From: JANQRX01 sp963663975
GTDB lineage: Bacteria; Pseudomonadota; Alphaproteobacteria; Rhizobiales; Kaistiaceae
NCBI GenBank assembly: GCA_963663975.2
Contig: CAXXRA010000001.1
Span: 62,001-126,000, forward strand
Direction of reading: 5' to 3'
Length of the DNA: 64,000 nt
Position 1 is the first letter of the stretch. Each line of letters begins with the position of its first letter. Below are positions 18,687 to 28,357 of this stretch, piece after piece. The position numbers and the translations under genes are program-made. The notes under the pieces are model-generated. The model saw nothing but the letters and a program-made list of their open reading frames with translations. It made no database searches and was not told the origin of the DNA.

Positions 18687-20450
18687 ATGAACGTTTTCGA
18701 TGATTTCGCCGGCCGGATAGGAAAGATCACGGACGCGCTCATCGCGAACGCGGACGGGATCGATCGAGCAGGTCTCGGCGCTGTGGTGGTCGAGCCGCCG
18801 CGCGATCCGGCGCATGGCGATATGGCCACCAACGCCGCGATGGTCCTGGCAAAGCCCTTGAAAATCAGGCCGCGAGACCTGGCCGAACAGATCGTAGCGG
18901 CACTTGCCGACGATGCTGACGTTGAAACCGCGGACGTGGCCGGACCAGGCTTCATCAATCTTCGTCTGTCGCGCGACTACTGGCACGCGGCACTCAGGAA
19001 CTTGATTGCCTCCGGGCCCGATTATGGACGCTCCGAGGCTGGCCGGGGCACACCGATCAACGTCGAATATGTCTCGGCCAACCCCACCGGGCCTCTCCAC
19101 ATCGGCCACAGCCGCGGCGCCGTGGTGGGTGACGTGCTGGCCAATCTGCTTGCGGCAACCGGACATTCAGTGACCCGAGAATACTATGTCAACGACGCCG
19201 GCGCCCAGGTCGATGTTCTCGCCCGCTCGGCGTATCTGCGGTATCTGGAGGCTCTTGGCGACGACATCGGTCCCATACCCGACGGACTGTATCCGGGCGC
19301 CTATCTGAAGTCGGTTGGCGAGGAACTTGCGCGGCTCCAGGGCGATCGGCTCAGAACCCTGGACGAAGACTCGTGGCTGCCGATCGTCCGGGCCACGGCA
19401 ATCGACATGATGCTGGTCGCCATCCGCGAAGATCTGGCTGCACTGGATATCCGCCACGACGTGTTTTTCTTCGAGCGGTCGCTGCAGAGCGGGGAGAACG
19501 ATCGGGTGGCGGAAGCGATTGACTGGCTGTCGGCACGCGACCTGATCTATCGCGGCAAACTTCCACCGCCGAAGGGCAGGGCTCGCGAAGAATGGGAGGA
19601 TCGCGAACAGACCCTGTTCCGCTCCACCGAGTTCGGCGACGACGTCGATCGCGCCATTCTTAAATCAGACGGCAGCTACACCTATTTCGCCTCCGATATC
19701 GCCTATCACTTCGACAAGTTTCAGCGCGGTTTCGCGCATATGATCGATGTTTTGGGCGCCGATCACGGTGGTTACGTCAAGCGTATGCAAGCGGTTGTCG
19801 GGGCGATGACCGACGGGCGTGGCTCCCTCGATGTCAGGCTCTCCCAACTGGTCAGACTGTTTCGCGGCGGCACGCCGGTGAAGATGTCGAAAAGGGCGGG
19901 CGAGTTCGTCACCCTCCGTGAGGTCGTCGACGAGGTTGGTGCCGATGCGATTCGTTTCATGATGATTTTTCGCAAGAGTGAGGCGCCCCTCGACTTTGAT
20001 TTTGAAAAAGTCACCGAACAATCCAGGGACAATCCGGTTTTCTACGTTCAATACGCCCACGCGCGAGCCTGCTCGGTTCTTCGCCAGGCGCCGAACATCG
20101 GGCCGGACCTCGGTGAGGCGGTCACGCGGGACTTCGCGGCGGCGCCGCTGGAGCACCTGACGGATCAGGGAGAAATGGCTCTGATCCGCCGTTTATCAGC
20201 CTTTCCGAGGGTTGTCGCGGCGGCTTCGGAAGCGCGCGAGCCACACCGCCTGGCTTACTACCTTTATGAACTCGCATCGGAGTTTCACGGCCACTGGAAT
20301 CGCGGCAAGGAGTTGCCGCAATTGCGCTTTACCAATGCCGGTGAACCGGAAACAACCTGGGCGCGGCTTGCGCTTGTACACGGGACAAAATTGGTGTTGG
20401 CCGCCGGATTGGCTATTCTGGGCGTAAGCGCACCCGAAGAGATGCGTTGA
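18687..20450 (+). CDS. argS: arginyl-tRNA synthetase
   Basis: Class I aminoacyl-tRNA synthetase charging tRNA-Arg. The 587-residue protein has the N-terminal ArgRS domain, the ATP-binding motif ANPTGPLHIGHSRG and the KMSKRAGEFVTL loop, and the DALR-type anticodon-binding domain at the C-terminus (HRLAYYLYELASEFHG). It follows dgt in the same direction, as in many Hyphomicrobiales. Confidence 0.97.
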   Translation: MNVFDDFAGRIGKITDALIANADGIDRAGLGAVVVEPPRDPAHGDMATNAAMVLAKPLKIRPRDLAEQIVAALADDADVETADVAGPGFINLRLSRDYWHAALRNLIASGPDYGRSEAGRGTPINVEYVSANPTGPLHIGHSRGAVVGDVLANLLAATGHSVTREYYVNDAGAQVDVLARSAYLRYLEALGDDIGPIPDGLYPGAYLKSVGEELARLQGDRLRTLDEDSWLPIVRATAIDMMLVAIREDLAALDIRHDVFFFERSLQSGENDRVAEAIDWLSARDLIYRGKLPPPKGRAREEWEDREQTLFRSTEFGDDVDRAILKSDGSYTYFASDIAYHFDKFQRGFAHMIDVLGADHGGYVKRMQAVVGAMTDGRGSLDVRLSQLVRLFRGGTPVKMSKRAGEFVTLREVVDEVGADAIRFMMIFRKSEAPLDFDFEKVTEQSRDNPVFYVQYAHARACSVLRQAPNIGPDLGEAVTRDFAAAPLEHLTDQGEMALIRRLSAFPRVVAAASEAREPHRLAYYLYELASEFHGHWNRGKELPQLRFTNAGEPETTWARLALVHGTKLVLAAGLAILGVSAPEEMR

Positions 20451-20467
20451 GCGCCCCGAGGGCCGTT

Positions 20468-20526
20468 GCGACCAGTTGTGACCAGTTGTGACCAGTATTG
20501 AGATCAGTATTGAGACCGGTTGACCA
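20468..20526. repeat. short tandem repeat between argS and the SPOR gene
   Basis: The segment is built from a roughly 10-base unit close to GTTGTGACCA, repeated twice exactly, then two units close to GTATTGAGATCA, then GGTTGACCAG. It lies immediately upstream of the SPOR-protein start at 20540. It could be a regulator binding array or simple slippage. Confidence 0.6.
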
Positions 20527-20539
20527 GGAATGAATCGGG

Positions 20540-22708
20540 ATGCCTGACAGCAACGATCTAGATCGTCCCAATCGGGGCCATGGGGGACGACCGACGGGCG
20601 GGGCCGGCGGCCCCCCTGTCGATGATCCGCTGGCCGAGCTGGCCAAGATCCTCTCCGGCAGGTCATCGGACGATGAACGGCCGCCGCGCGACGAGCCCAG
20701 GCCCGCTGAGCCGCCGGCCAAGAGCGCGGCGCCCGACACCGATATTCTCGGCGATCTGGAAGCCGAACTCCTCAGCAATCTTCAAGCGTCGTTTTCGGCG
20801 GTTCAGGATTCGGTGCAAGAATCCGAGCCGGTGCCGGGTACGGCAGGGCACCCGACTCCACCGGCGACAACTCCGGCGACAGGAAATGATCCGGACCCAC
20901 GACCCAGCCCACCGCGTGCTGGACCGGAACCGGTAGCCTCACCGCCGACCACCGAGGGGCGCCCGACCGAACCGCCTCATTCCGCGCCAAGGCCGCGGCG
21001 GCCAGCCCGACATTGGCCCCCGCCAGCTGACGGCATCACCGAAGACTGGGCCGATGATGTCCTGGCATCACGTCGACCCAAGACGGATCAGCCCGGCCAG
21101 CCGCCAGCCGACACGAGCGCGCCGGATGGGTACAGTCGGCCTCAGGCACAAACGGACCAGGATTTGGGCGCTGCCGATGGCCAGCAGGTTGAGCAACCGA
21201 CCAAGCCGGCAGCGGACCGCCCGGCCCTGATTGGCAAGCGGGTCGACATCGGCAGGCTTGCGCTGAGACGCAGTGCCGCCGCCGGCGGCGCGTCGGCACC
21301 CAGCGACCCGTCCAACAAATCGGCGGCGCGACCCGCCGGCTCGCGCTGGGAGAAGCCGGCCGCATCCCAGTCCGCTTCCGATATAAGTCGGTTCGCCCCG
21401 CCATCGGCCGCGCGCGCCACTGCAACGCCGGCGGCGGAGAGACCGCAAGCGCAGCAAGCCGGTCCGCGTCGGGGAGATCCAGGCGATGGCGAAGCCGCGA
21501 GCCTCCAGGCGGCGGCCGATCAAACCGAACCTCATCTGGACGAGCTTGATCTCAGCCAGGATGACGAAGACTTCCTGCCGCCCTTCGAAACGGACGATCT
21601 GGATGGGTTGATCGGGCGCCGCCGACCCGGGATCGGCATGATGGCGACCGTTGGTGCGCTCGCTCTGGTCATCATTGTCGGAGGACTGTCGCTGATTCTG
21701 TTCCGGTCGGGCGGCCAAAGCGGTGGACCACCCGTCATCGCCGCCGATGCCTCGCCGACCAAAATACTCCCTCCGGAAGTCGAGACGGCGAACGCTGACG
21801 GCGCCAACAAGCTGATCTACGATCGCGTCGACTCGGCCGGGCGGGATCAGAGTCCGATTGTCCTGCAGCCCGGTGCCGAGCCTCTGGCCGATGCCGGTCG
21901 GTCCCTCGACGACAACCCCATTGCCCGCATCATCCTTCCCGGCGGACCCGATGTTCAGCCCGCCAATCCGTTGGCCGGCGGGCTTGATCCGCTATCCGAT
22001 CTTGCCGCCACCGCGATGGAAATCGTGGATCCGGTGGGGCCCAGGCGGGTTCGAACGGTGGTGGTCCGCCCCGACGGAACGATCGTCAGCAGCGAGGCGA
22101 CGACCGAGGCCGCTGCCGCCGGTGGACAGCCCGTTCCAAACCTGCCGACGCCGCTTCCGGAGGCGCCCTCGATCCAGGACGATACCATCAGGATCGCCGG
22201 TACCGACACGCTCGGCGCGGGCAACGAGCTCATTATCGAACCGCTTCCCGAAGCCTCGCCCGATGGCATCGCCCCCTTCCAGGTCGGTGCCCAGCCGGCC
22301 CCGGCCACAGCCCCGACGCCGCGGCCCGCTCCTCCGGCGCCGCGGACGCCGGCGGAGGTCGCCTCGGCCGACACCAGCGCGCTCAATCTTGCTCCTGGCG
22401 GCGGCAGCACCGCCTCGCCGATCCAAAACGTCGTCGGCGGCGGCCAGCTGTCGCCGGCTGCGGCCGGCATGTTGGTCCAGATCTCGTCCCAGCGATCGCA
22501 GGAAGCGGCACGCGCCACATTCCGCGATCTTCAGTCGCGCTACCCGACCATTCTTGGCGGCTACGAACTCGACATTCAGCGAGCCGATCTCGGCAATCGC
22601 GGCATCTTTTTCAGGGTCCGTGTTGGGCCGTTCCAGCCCGGTGACGCGCAAAGATTGTGCGACGATCTGAAGGCCGCTGGTGGCGACTGCATTCTCTCAC
22701 GAAGCTGA
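20540..22708 (+). CDS. large SPOR-domain membrane protein
   Basis: A 722-residue bitopic protein. Residues 1-360 are cytoplasmic, low-complexity and Pro/Ala/Asp-rich. A single membrane segment at about 367-388 (MMATVGALALVIIVGG) follows a charged flank. The periplasmic half is again Pro-rich and ends in a SPOR domain (about 640-722, beginning GMLVQISSQRSQEAARATF and ending GDCILSRS), which binds denuded septal glycan. Position between argS and nagZ is the usual alphaproteobacterial context. It probably acts in cell division or envelope remodelling. The nagZ start overlaps its end by 29 bases. Confidence 0.88.
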   Translation: MPDSNDLDRPNRGHGGRPTGGAGGPPVDDPLAELAKILSGRSSDDERPPRDEPRPAEPPAKSAAPDTDILGDLEAELLSNLQASFSAVQDSVQESEPVPGTAGHPTPPATTPATGNDPDPRPSPPRAGPEPVASPPTTEGRPTEPPHSAPRPRRPARHWPPPADGITEDWADDVLASRRPKTDQPGQPPADTSAPDGYSRPQAQTDQDLGAADGQQVEQPTKPAADRPALIGKRVDIGRLALRRSAAAGGASAPSDPSNKSAARPAGSRWEKPAASQSASDISRFAPPSAARATATPAAERPQAQQAGPRRGDPGDGEAASLQAAADQTEPHLDELDLSQDDEDFLPPFETDDLDGLIGRRRPGIGMMATVGALALVIIVGGLSLILFRSGGQSGGPPVIAADASPTKILPPEVETANADGANKLIYDRVDSAGRDQSPIVLQPGAEPLADAGRSLDDNPIARIILPGGPDVQPANPLAGGLDPLSDLAATAMEIVDPVGPRRVRTVVVRPDGTIVSSEATTEAAAAGGQPVPNLPTPLPEAPSIQDDTIRIAGTDTLGAGNELIIEPLPEASPDGIAPFQVGAQPAPATAPTPRPAPPAPRTPAEVASADTSALNLAPGGGSTASPIQNVVGGGQLSPAAAGMLVQISSQRSQEAARATFRDLQSRYPTILGGYELDIQRADLGNRGIFFRVRVGPFQPGDAQRLCDDLKAAGGDCILSRS

Positions 22709-23762
22709 AAGCCGCCCACGTCCGGCGGACATCGGCGTCAAGGCGTTCGTTTCCGGGTGTTCGGGGCTGCGGCTGACCGCCGCAGAGATCGATTTTTTCT
22801 CGGCTGAGCAGCCCCTCGGGCTCATTCTGTTCGCCCGCAACTGCCGGCAACCGGAACAAGTGAGCGATCTCTGCGCTGAATTCCGCGTCGCCGTCGGTCG
22901 GCCAGATGCGCCGATCCTGATCGATCAGGAGGGTGGCAGGGTTCAAAGATTGCGTCCGCCACATTGGGACGGCTATCCGTCGGCATCGGTCCTGGGACAC
23001 CTTCATGATGCCGATGATGATGCCGGCCGGCGTGCCGCATACCTGCATGGCCGGCTGATCGCCTCCGACCTCAACGCCGTCGGGATCGACATCAACTGCG
23101 CGCCGGTTCTCGACGTGCTTGGTCCCGAAGCCAACGACGCCATCGGCACCAGGTCGTTTGGCTCCCAGCCCGACGATGTGGCAACACTGGGCGCATGCGT
23201 AGCCGAAGGGCTCGGCGATGGCGGGGTGGTGCCAGTGGTCAAGCACATGCCTGGCCAGGGGCGCGCCGCCGCGGACAGCCATATTGCACTACCGGTCGTG
23301 GACGCTCCGCTGAGCGAACTCGACCAGACCGACTTCGCGCCGTTCGTTGCCGTCCCCGGGATACGGATTGGCATGACCGGCCATGTCGTTTTCAGAGCCG
23401 TCGACCGAATCAATCCCGCGACGGTCTCGGCCGCCGTTATTGGCGATATAATCCGGGGGCGAATCGGCTTCGACGGCCTTCTGCTGAGCGACGACGTGTC
23501 CATGGATGCACTTTCTGGGGATTATCCGCAAAGAGCGGCGGCGATCTATGCCGCTGGATGCGATCTCGTGCTTCACTGCAATGGCGGTGCCGAGGAGATG
23601 CGGGCCATAGCCGACGCGGCGCCCGTTCTGTCGGGAAAATCGAAAGAACGGGCGTCGCTCGCGCTCAAAGCACGTCGGCGTCCGGCGGCGTTCGATCGCC
23701 ACGCGGCTCGCGCTGAATATCGCCAATTGCTGGCCCGGGTCGGCTGGCCGGCTGCGGGCTGA
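22680..23762 (+). CDS. nagZ: beta-N-acetylhexosaminidase (GH3)
   Basis: Removes GlcNAc from cytoplasmic anhydromuropeptides in peptidoglycan recycling. The signature KHMPGQGRAAADSH (family KH-PG-G...DSH, containing the catalytic histidine loop) and the nucleophile region SDDVSMDAL are visible, as is IDQEGGRVQRLRPP at the substrate pocket. The length (360 residues) is usual. GTG at 22680 gives an 11-residue head before the conserved start and overlaps the SPOR gene by 29 bases, implying translational coupling. It pairs functionally with the MltB-type transglycosylase, which makes the anhydro substrates. Confidence 0.94.
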   Translation: MATAFSHEAESRPRPADIGVKAFVSGCSGLRLTAAEIDFFSAEQPLGLILFARNCRQPEQVSDLCAEFRVAVGRPDAPILIDQEGGRVQRLRPPHWDGYPSASVLGHLHDADDDAGRRAAYLHGRLIASDLNAVGIDINCAPVLDVLGPEANDAIGTRSFGSQPDDVATLGACVAEGLGDGGVVPVVKHMPGQGRAAADSHIALPVVDAPLSELDQTDFAPFVAVPGIRIGMTGHVVFRAVDRINPATVSAAVIGDIIRGRIGFDGLLLSDDVSMDALSGDYPQRAAAIYAAGCDLVLHCNGGAEEMRAIADAAPVLSGKSKERASLALKARRRPAAFDRHAARAEYRQLLARVGWPAAG

Positions 23763-23766
23763 ACGA

Positions 23767-24603
23767 ATGTCTGGGGCACCGGTGGAGAGCGAGCAGCAGA
23801 AAATCTGGGAGGTGTATCGCGTCCCTCAAAGCGATGACGGCCGGCCGTCATTGGTCGTGGACGTTGACGGATTTGAGGGCCCGCTGGACCTTCTGTTGTC
23901 CCTGGCGCGCGACCAGAAGGTCGATATCACGCGCATCTCGATTCTTGCTCTGGCCGAGCAATATCTGGATTTTGTCGAAAAGATCCGCGAGCACCGCCTG
24001 GAAGTCGCCGCCGATTATCTGGTGATGGCGGCCTGGCTGGCGTTCCTCAAATCCCGGCTGCTGCTTCCCGACAGCGATGACGGCGAAGAGCCCAGCGGTG
24101 AAGCATTGGCCGCGGAATTGGCCCTGCGGCTGCGCCGCCTGGAGGCAATGCGCGAAGCCGCCGCCCGGCTGGCTAACCGGGATCGACTGGGACGCGACGT
24201 ATTTTCGCGAGGCTCGCCGGAGCCCATCGAGGTCACGCAACGTCACGAATTTTCCGCCACCATCTACGATTTGCTGTCGGCCTACGCCGCGCAACGCCAG
24301 CGCAATGCCGTCTCGATCGTTCACGTTCGGCGGCGCCAAGTTTGGTCGCTTCAGGAAGCGCGCGAGGCTCTGGTGCGCCTTGCACCGGGATTCGCAGGCT
24401 GGATTTCGTTTGACGAAATCCTCGCGCCGTATTTCGCCTCCCGGCCCAATCGCCGCTCGATCGCGGCAAGCGCTCTGGGCGCTAGCCTGGAATTGGTGAG
24501 GGAAGGGCGCCTTGAGCTCCGTCAGGCGGCCGCCTACGCGCCGCTCTATGTGCGCAACGCCAGCCGACCGGAGCTCGCCAACCAGGAGTCGGGCCATGGG
24601 TAA
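23767..24603 (+). CDS. scpA: segregation and condensation protein A
   Basis: Kleisin subunit that bridges the SMC heads and is needed for chromosome condensation and segregation. The 278-residue protein contains the kleisin core VDVDGFEGPLDLLLSLARDQ and the helical AAWLAFLKSRLLLPD block. It is five bases downstream of nagZ and overlaps scpB by eight bases, so the trio is one operon. Confidence 0.95.
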   Translation: MSGAPVESEQQKIWEVYRVPQSDDGRPSLVVDVDGFEGPLDLLLSLARDQKVDITRISILALAEQYLDFVEKIREHRLEVAADYLVMAAWLAFLKSRLLLPDSDDGEEPSGEALAAELALRLRRLEAMREAAARLANRDRLGRDVFSRGSPEPIEVTQRHEFSATIYDLLSAYAAQRQRNAVSIVHVRRRQVWSLQEAREALVRLAPGFAGWISFDEILAPYFASRPNRRSIAASALGASLELVREGRLELRQAAAYAPLYVRNASRPELANQESGHG

Positions 24604-25279
24604 CCCGGGTGCCGTCGTTTCGATCGCGGTCGACAACCAGGCCGCACCGGACTTCGAAGAGAGCCGCAACCGCCGGATGGTGGAGGCGATCCTGTTTGCC
24701 GCGACCGAGCCGATATCGGTCGAGCAACTTGCCGACCGGCTTCCGGCCGGGGCCGACATCGAGGCCATCCTCGAGGGATTGCGCGCCGACTATGCCGGTC
24801 GCGGCGTGAATCTTGTCCGCGTCGCCGGCAAGTGGGCGTTCCGTACCGCTGGCGATCTGTCGTTCCTGTTGAGTCGCGAAACAGTGTCGCAGCGCCGGCT
24901 GTCGCGGGCGGCGATGGAGACGCTTGCCATCATCGCCTACCACCAGCCGGCGACCCGGGCCGACATCGAGGAGATCAGGGGGGTTGCCACCAGCCGCGGG
25001 ACGCTGGACGTGCTGATGGAGGCCGGGTGGGTGCGCATGCGGGGCCGCCGACGGAGCCCGGGACGGCCGGTAACCTACGGCATCACGGAAGAGTTCCTTT
25101 CCCATTTCGGTCTCGATTCGGTCTCGGACCTGCCGGGGCTGGAGGAATTGAAAGGAGCTGGGCTGCTGGATGCCAGCATTCCCGCCGAATTCGACATACC
25201 CGAACCGGATGCCGATCAGGCGCTGGCCGAGGACGAGGATCCCCTGGACGAAGAGCCCGGCAGCGATGCCGGTGGCTGA
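24596..25279 (+). CDS. scpB: segregation and condensation protein B
   Basis: Winged-helix partner of ScpA in the SMC complex. ATG 24596 overlaps the scpA stop by eight bases and gives 227 residues. The conserved core RRMVEAILFAATEPIS, SRAAMETLAIIAYHQPATR and EEIRGVATSRGTLDVL is present. The C-terminal 40 residues are an acidic tail (Asp/Glu-rich), as in related alphaproteobacteria. Confidence 0.95.
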   Translation: MGNPGAVVSIAVDNQAAPDFEESRNRRMVEAILFAATEPISVEQLADRLPAGADIEAILEGLRADYAGRGVNLVRVAGKWAFRTAGDLSFLLSRETVSQRRLSRAAMETLAIIAYHQPATRADIEEIRGVATSRGTLDVLMEAGWVRMRGRRRSPGRPVTYGITEEFLSHFGLDSVSDLPGLEELKGAGLLDASIPAEFDIPEPDADQALAEDEDPLDEEPGSDAGG

Positions 25280-25392
25280 AATCGGCCTTTGACGACCGTA
25301 TCCGTTGCTAAAGCACCGCTGAGCCCCTAAGTCTTGACCAAAGCGAATGCGGGCGACAGATAGGCCCGTGTGGGAAATTTGGAGACAAACCG

Positions 25393-25593
25393 ATGGGTTC
25401 CCTGAGTATTTGGCATTGGCTGATCGTTATTCTGGTGATCGTGCTGCTGTTCGGTCGCGGCAAGATCTCCGACCTGATGGGTGACGTCGCCAAGGGCGTC
25501 AAAAGCTTCAAGAAGGGGCTGGCCGAAGACGAGGATGAGACGGCAGAGCCCGTCGAAACCAAATCTGTCGAGGAAAAAACCAAGGTCAGCTAA
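25393..25593 (+). CDS. tatA: Sec-independent translocase TatA
   Basis: Pore-forming component of the twin-arginine translocase. The 66-residue protein has one membrane helix (LSIWHWLIVILVIVLLFG) followed by the amphipathic helix containing GRGKISDLMGDVAKGVKSFKKG and an acidic tail. A GGAGA ribosome site lies nine bases upstream of ATG 25393. It is first in the tatABC operon. Confidence 0.96.
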   Translation: MGSLSIWHWLIVILVIVLLFGRGKISDLMGDVAKGVKSFKKGLAEDEDETAEPVETKSVEEKTKVS

Positions 25594-25647
25594 CCGGCGT
25601 TTCGACGCCGACTTTGGGGCTGCGCTCCACAAGGTTTATGATGCGTC

Positions 25648-26241
25648 ATGCTTGACCTCGGCTGGACCGAACTGATGCTGATTGCCGGCGTGGCGGTCCT
25701 GGTCATCAGCCCTAAAGACTTGCCGAAGGCGATGCGCTCGGTCGGCAACTATGTCGGCCAGTTGAAGCGCATGGCCAGAGGCTTTCAAAACCAGGTCAAC
25801 GACGCACTCCGCGAGTCCGAACTGGACGACGTCAAGAAGAGCGTCGAATCGATCGGCAAGATCGATCCCGTGGGTGACGTCAAAAAGGAAATTCGCAAGG
25901 TCGACACGGACCTGCGAAAGAGCGTCGAATCGATCGGCAAGATCGATCCCGTGGGCGACATCAAAAAGGAAATTCGCAAGGTCGACACGGACCTGCGAAA
26001 GGAACTCACCTTGCCCCGGGAGGACGACACGCCTGCGACGGACGTTCCCAAGCCGTCCACCTCACCGGCGACGGCGCCCAAGGCGACCGCACCGTCGGCC
26101 AAGGAGGCGCCCAAGGCGACCACCTCTCCGGCCAAGAAGAAGGCGCCCAAGGCGGCTCCCTCGACGGCAACGGCTTCGGGCGATGTTGACGCCGCTCGAC
26201 CCGCGCAAACCCAGAGCGCAACCGAGGAGGCCAAATCGTGA
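25648..26241 (+). CDS. tatB: Sec-independent translocase TatB with internal 27-residue duplication
   Basis: Part of the TatBC signal-peptide receptor. The N-terminus has the typical membrane helix and hinge (ELMLIAGVAVLVISPKDLP) and amphipathic helix. Residues about 65-118 are two tandem copies of a 27-residue helical unit (starting SVESIGKIDPVGD), encoded by 81-bp direct repeats at 25840-25920 and 25921-26001 that differ at two bases (one V/I change). A Lys/Ala/Pro-rich tail follows. It overlaps tatC by four bases. A ferredoxin with a Tat-type signal at 40.6 kb is a possible client. Confidence 0.94.
   Translation: MLDLGWTELMLIAGVAVLVISPKDLPKAMRSVGNYVGQLKRMARGFQNQVNDALRESELDDVKKSVESIGKIDPVGDVKKEIRKVDTDLRKSVESIGKIDPVGDIKKEIRKVDTDLRKELTLPREDDTPATDVPKPSTSPATAPKATAPSAKEAPKATTSPAKKKAPKAAPSTATASGDVDAARPAQTQSATEEAKS
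25840..26001 (+). repeat. 81-bp tandem duplication inside tatB
   Basis: Two adjacent 81-bp units, 25840-25920 and 25921-26001, almost identical, keep the reading frame and add one 27-residue helical repeat to TatB. The near identity implies a recent duplication or active homogenisation. Confidence 0.92.
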
Positions 26242-27053
26242 CCGACGAGGAAGATGGCGGTCAGGACGAGGTCGAATCCAGCCGCGCTCCGCTGATCGAG
26301 CATCTGATCGAGTTGCGCTCGCGACTGTTCCGCGCCCTGATCGCGATTGGCATTGCGTTCGTCATCTGCTTTGCGTTCGCGCAGCACATTTACAACATCC
26401 TCATCATCCCCTTTGCGTGGGCGGCGGGGGAGGGGCGCGAGCTGACGCTGATCTACACCGCCCCGCAGGAATTTTTCATCACCCAGGTCAAGCTTGCTCT
26501 GTTCGGGGCGTTGTTCATCGCCTTCCCGATCATTGCCGCGCAGATGTACAAATTCGCCGCTCCCGGGCTCTACAAGAACGAGCGCAGCTCGTTTCTGCCG
26601 TATCTGATCGCAACGCCGATCCTGTTCATCATCGGCGCGCTGGTGGTGTTTTTCGGTCTCATGCCGCTGGCCATGGCCTTCTTCCTCTCGCTTGAGCAAA
26701 CCGGCGGCGATGGTATTGCGAAAATTGAGCTGCTTCCCAAGGTCAACGAGTATCTCAGCCTCGTCATGGCGCTGATCCTGGCGTTCGGCCTGGTTTTCCA
26801 ACTACCGGTCGTGCTGACGCTGCTTGCCCGCATCGGCATCGTCACTTCGGCGATGCTCAGGCGCCAGCGGCGCTATGCCATCGTGCTGGCGTTCGTCGCC
26901 GCCGCGGTCCTGACCCCGCCCGACATCATCAGCCAGTTCGGTCTTGCCCTGCCAACGCTCATACTCTACGAAGCCTCGATTCTTTCGGTGAGATATGTGG
27001 AGCGGAAACGCGCCGCGGCGCAGGCGGGAACCGAAGCCGGTGAGCCTGCCTGA
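26238..27053 (+). CDS. tatC: Sec-independent translocase TatC
   Basis: Six-helix membrane protein that binds the twin-arginine motif. The 271-residue sequence shows LIEHLIELRSRLFRALI at the N-terminus, the conserved FFITQVKLALFGALF loop and FPIIAAQMYKFAAPGLYKNER. The start overlaps the tatB stop by four bases. Confidence 0.97.
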   Translation: MTDEEDGGQDEVESSRAPLIEHLIELRSRLFRALIAIGIAFVICFAFAQHIYNILIIPFAWAAGEGRELTLIYTAPQEFFITQVKLALFGALFIAFPIIAAQMYKFAAPGLYKNERSSFLPYLIATPILFIIGALVVFFGLMPLAMAFFLSLEQTGGDGIAKIELLPKVNEYLSLVMALILAFGLVFQLPVVLTLLARIGIVTSAMLRRQRRYAIVLAFVAAAVLTPPDIISQFGLALPTLILYEASILSVRYVERKRAAAQAGTEAGEPA

Positions 27054-27085
27054 GACCGGCATCCGATCGCTGCCTGACGCCTGCC

Positions 27086-28357
27086 ATGCACGACATTAAG
27101 TGGATTCGGGAAAACCCTGAGGCATTCGACGCCGCGATGACAGCGCGTGGCGCCACCTCGTCGGCGAGGCACATCATCGACCTCGACGAACGCCGGCGAG
27201 CCAATATTCTCAAGCTCGAAAAGGCGCAGGCAGAGCGCAACGTCACGTCGAAAGCGATCGGCAAGGCCAGGGCGGCGAAGGACGAAGCGGCGGCCGAGGA
27301 GCTCATTGCCGATGTGGCCGCCATCAAGAATAGCCTGCAGCTGGCCGAGGAGACGGGTCGCGCGCTTGATGCCGAGCTTCGTTCGGCCCTGGAAGTGTTG
27401 CCCAACCGCCCGCTCGCCGATGTTCCCATCGGGCCCGACGATCGGTCGAATGCACTCCGCAGCACGTGGGGTGCGAAAACAGAAACCGCCGCTCCGCGGG
27501 AGCATTTCGAGATCGGCGAGGGCATGGGCGAGATGGACTTCGAAAGCGCTGCCAAGGTGTCGGGGTCACGCTTCGTCGTCCTCACCGGGCAGTTGGCCCG
27601 GCTCAACCGCGCGCTCGGGCAGTTCATGTTGGATCTGCACACCACGGAACACGGCTACCTCGAGGTCCAGCCGCCGCTGCTTGTCCGCGATCACGCCGTT
27701 TACGGCACCGGAAACCTGCCCAAGGCGGCGGACGCCATGTTCGCCGTCGGTGCCGACCGCTGGCTGATCCCGACCGCGGAGGTGCCGCTGACCAATCTGG
27801 TGCGGGAATCGATCCTCGACCCGGGCGAGCTGCCGCTGCGTTACGCCGCGCTGACACCTTGTTTTCGCTCCGAGGCCGGCGCCGCCGGCAAGGACACGCG
27901 GGGGATGTTGCGGCAGCATCAGTTCGACAAGGTAGAGCTGGTTTCCATTGTCGCGCCGGATGCCTCGAGCGACGAACATGAGAGGCTGCTGGCGTGCGCG
28001 GAGGAGGTTCTGCGACGCCTTGACCTGCACTATCGGGTGATGACGCTGTCGACCGGCGACACCAGCTTCGCCGCACGCAAGACATACGATATTGAGGTGT
28101 GGTTGCCGGGACAGGGCGCTTATCGTGAGATTTCCTCGTGCTCGATCTACGATGATTTCCAGGCGCGGCGGATGAATGCGCGTTTCAGGCCGGCCGGCTC
28201 GAAGGGCACCGAGTTCGTCCACACCCTCAACGGGTCCGGCCTGGCGGTCGGCCGCGCCCTGATCGCGGTCCTGGAAAACTACCAGAACGATGACGGTACG
28301 GTGACCGTGCCTGAAGTCCTGCGCGCCTCCATGAGCGGCGTCGAGACCATCGGCTGA
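27086..28357 (+). CDS. serS: seryl-tRNA synthetase
   Basis: Class II synthetase for tRNA-Ser. It has the N-terminal coiled-coil tRNA-binding arm (about 25-105) and the catalytic core with motif 2 TPCFRSEAGAAGKDTRG and motif 3 NGSGLAVGRALIAVLENYQ. The 423-residue length is normal. Its TGA stop overlaps the surE ATG by one base. Confidence 0.97.
   Translation: MHDIKWIRENPEAFDAAMTARGATSSARHIIDLDERRRANILKLEKAQAERNVTSKAIGKARAAKDEAAAEELIADVAAIKNSLQLAEETGRALDAELRSALEVLPNRPLADVPIGPDDRSNALRSTWGAKTETAAPREHFEIGEGMGEMDFESAAKVSGSRFVVLTGQLARLNRALGQFMLDLHTTEHGYLEVQPPLLVRDHAVYGTGNLPKAADAMFAVGADRWLIPTAEVPLTNLVRESILDPGELPLRYAALTPCFRSEAGAAGKDTRGMLRQHQFDKVELVSIVAPDASSDEHERLLACAEEVLRRLDLHYRVMTLSTGDTSFAARKTYDIEVWLPGQGAYREISSCSIYDDFQARRMNARFRPAGSKGTEFVHTLNGSGLAVGRALIAVLENYQNDDGTVTVPEVLRASMSGVETIG

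Noticed and set aside
20468..20526. The tandem repeat before the SPOR gene as a riboswitch or replication iteron
   Set aside because: It is too short, and no DnaA boxes, AT-rich zone or replication gene is nearby. Left as a simple repeat.
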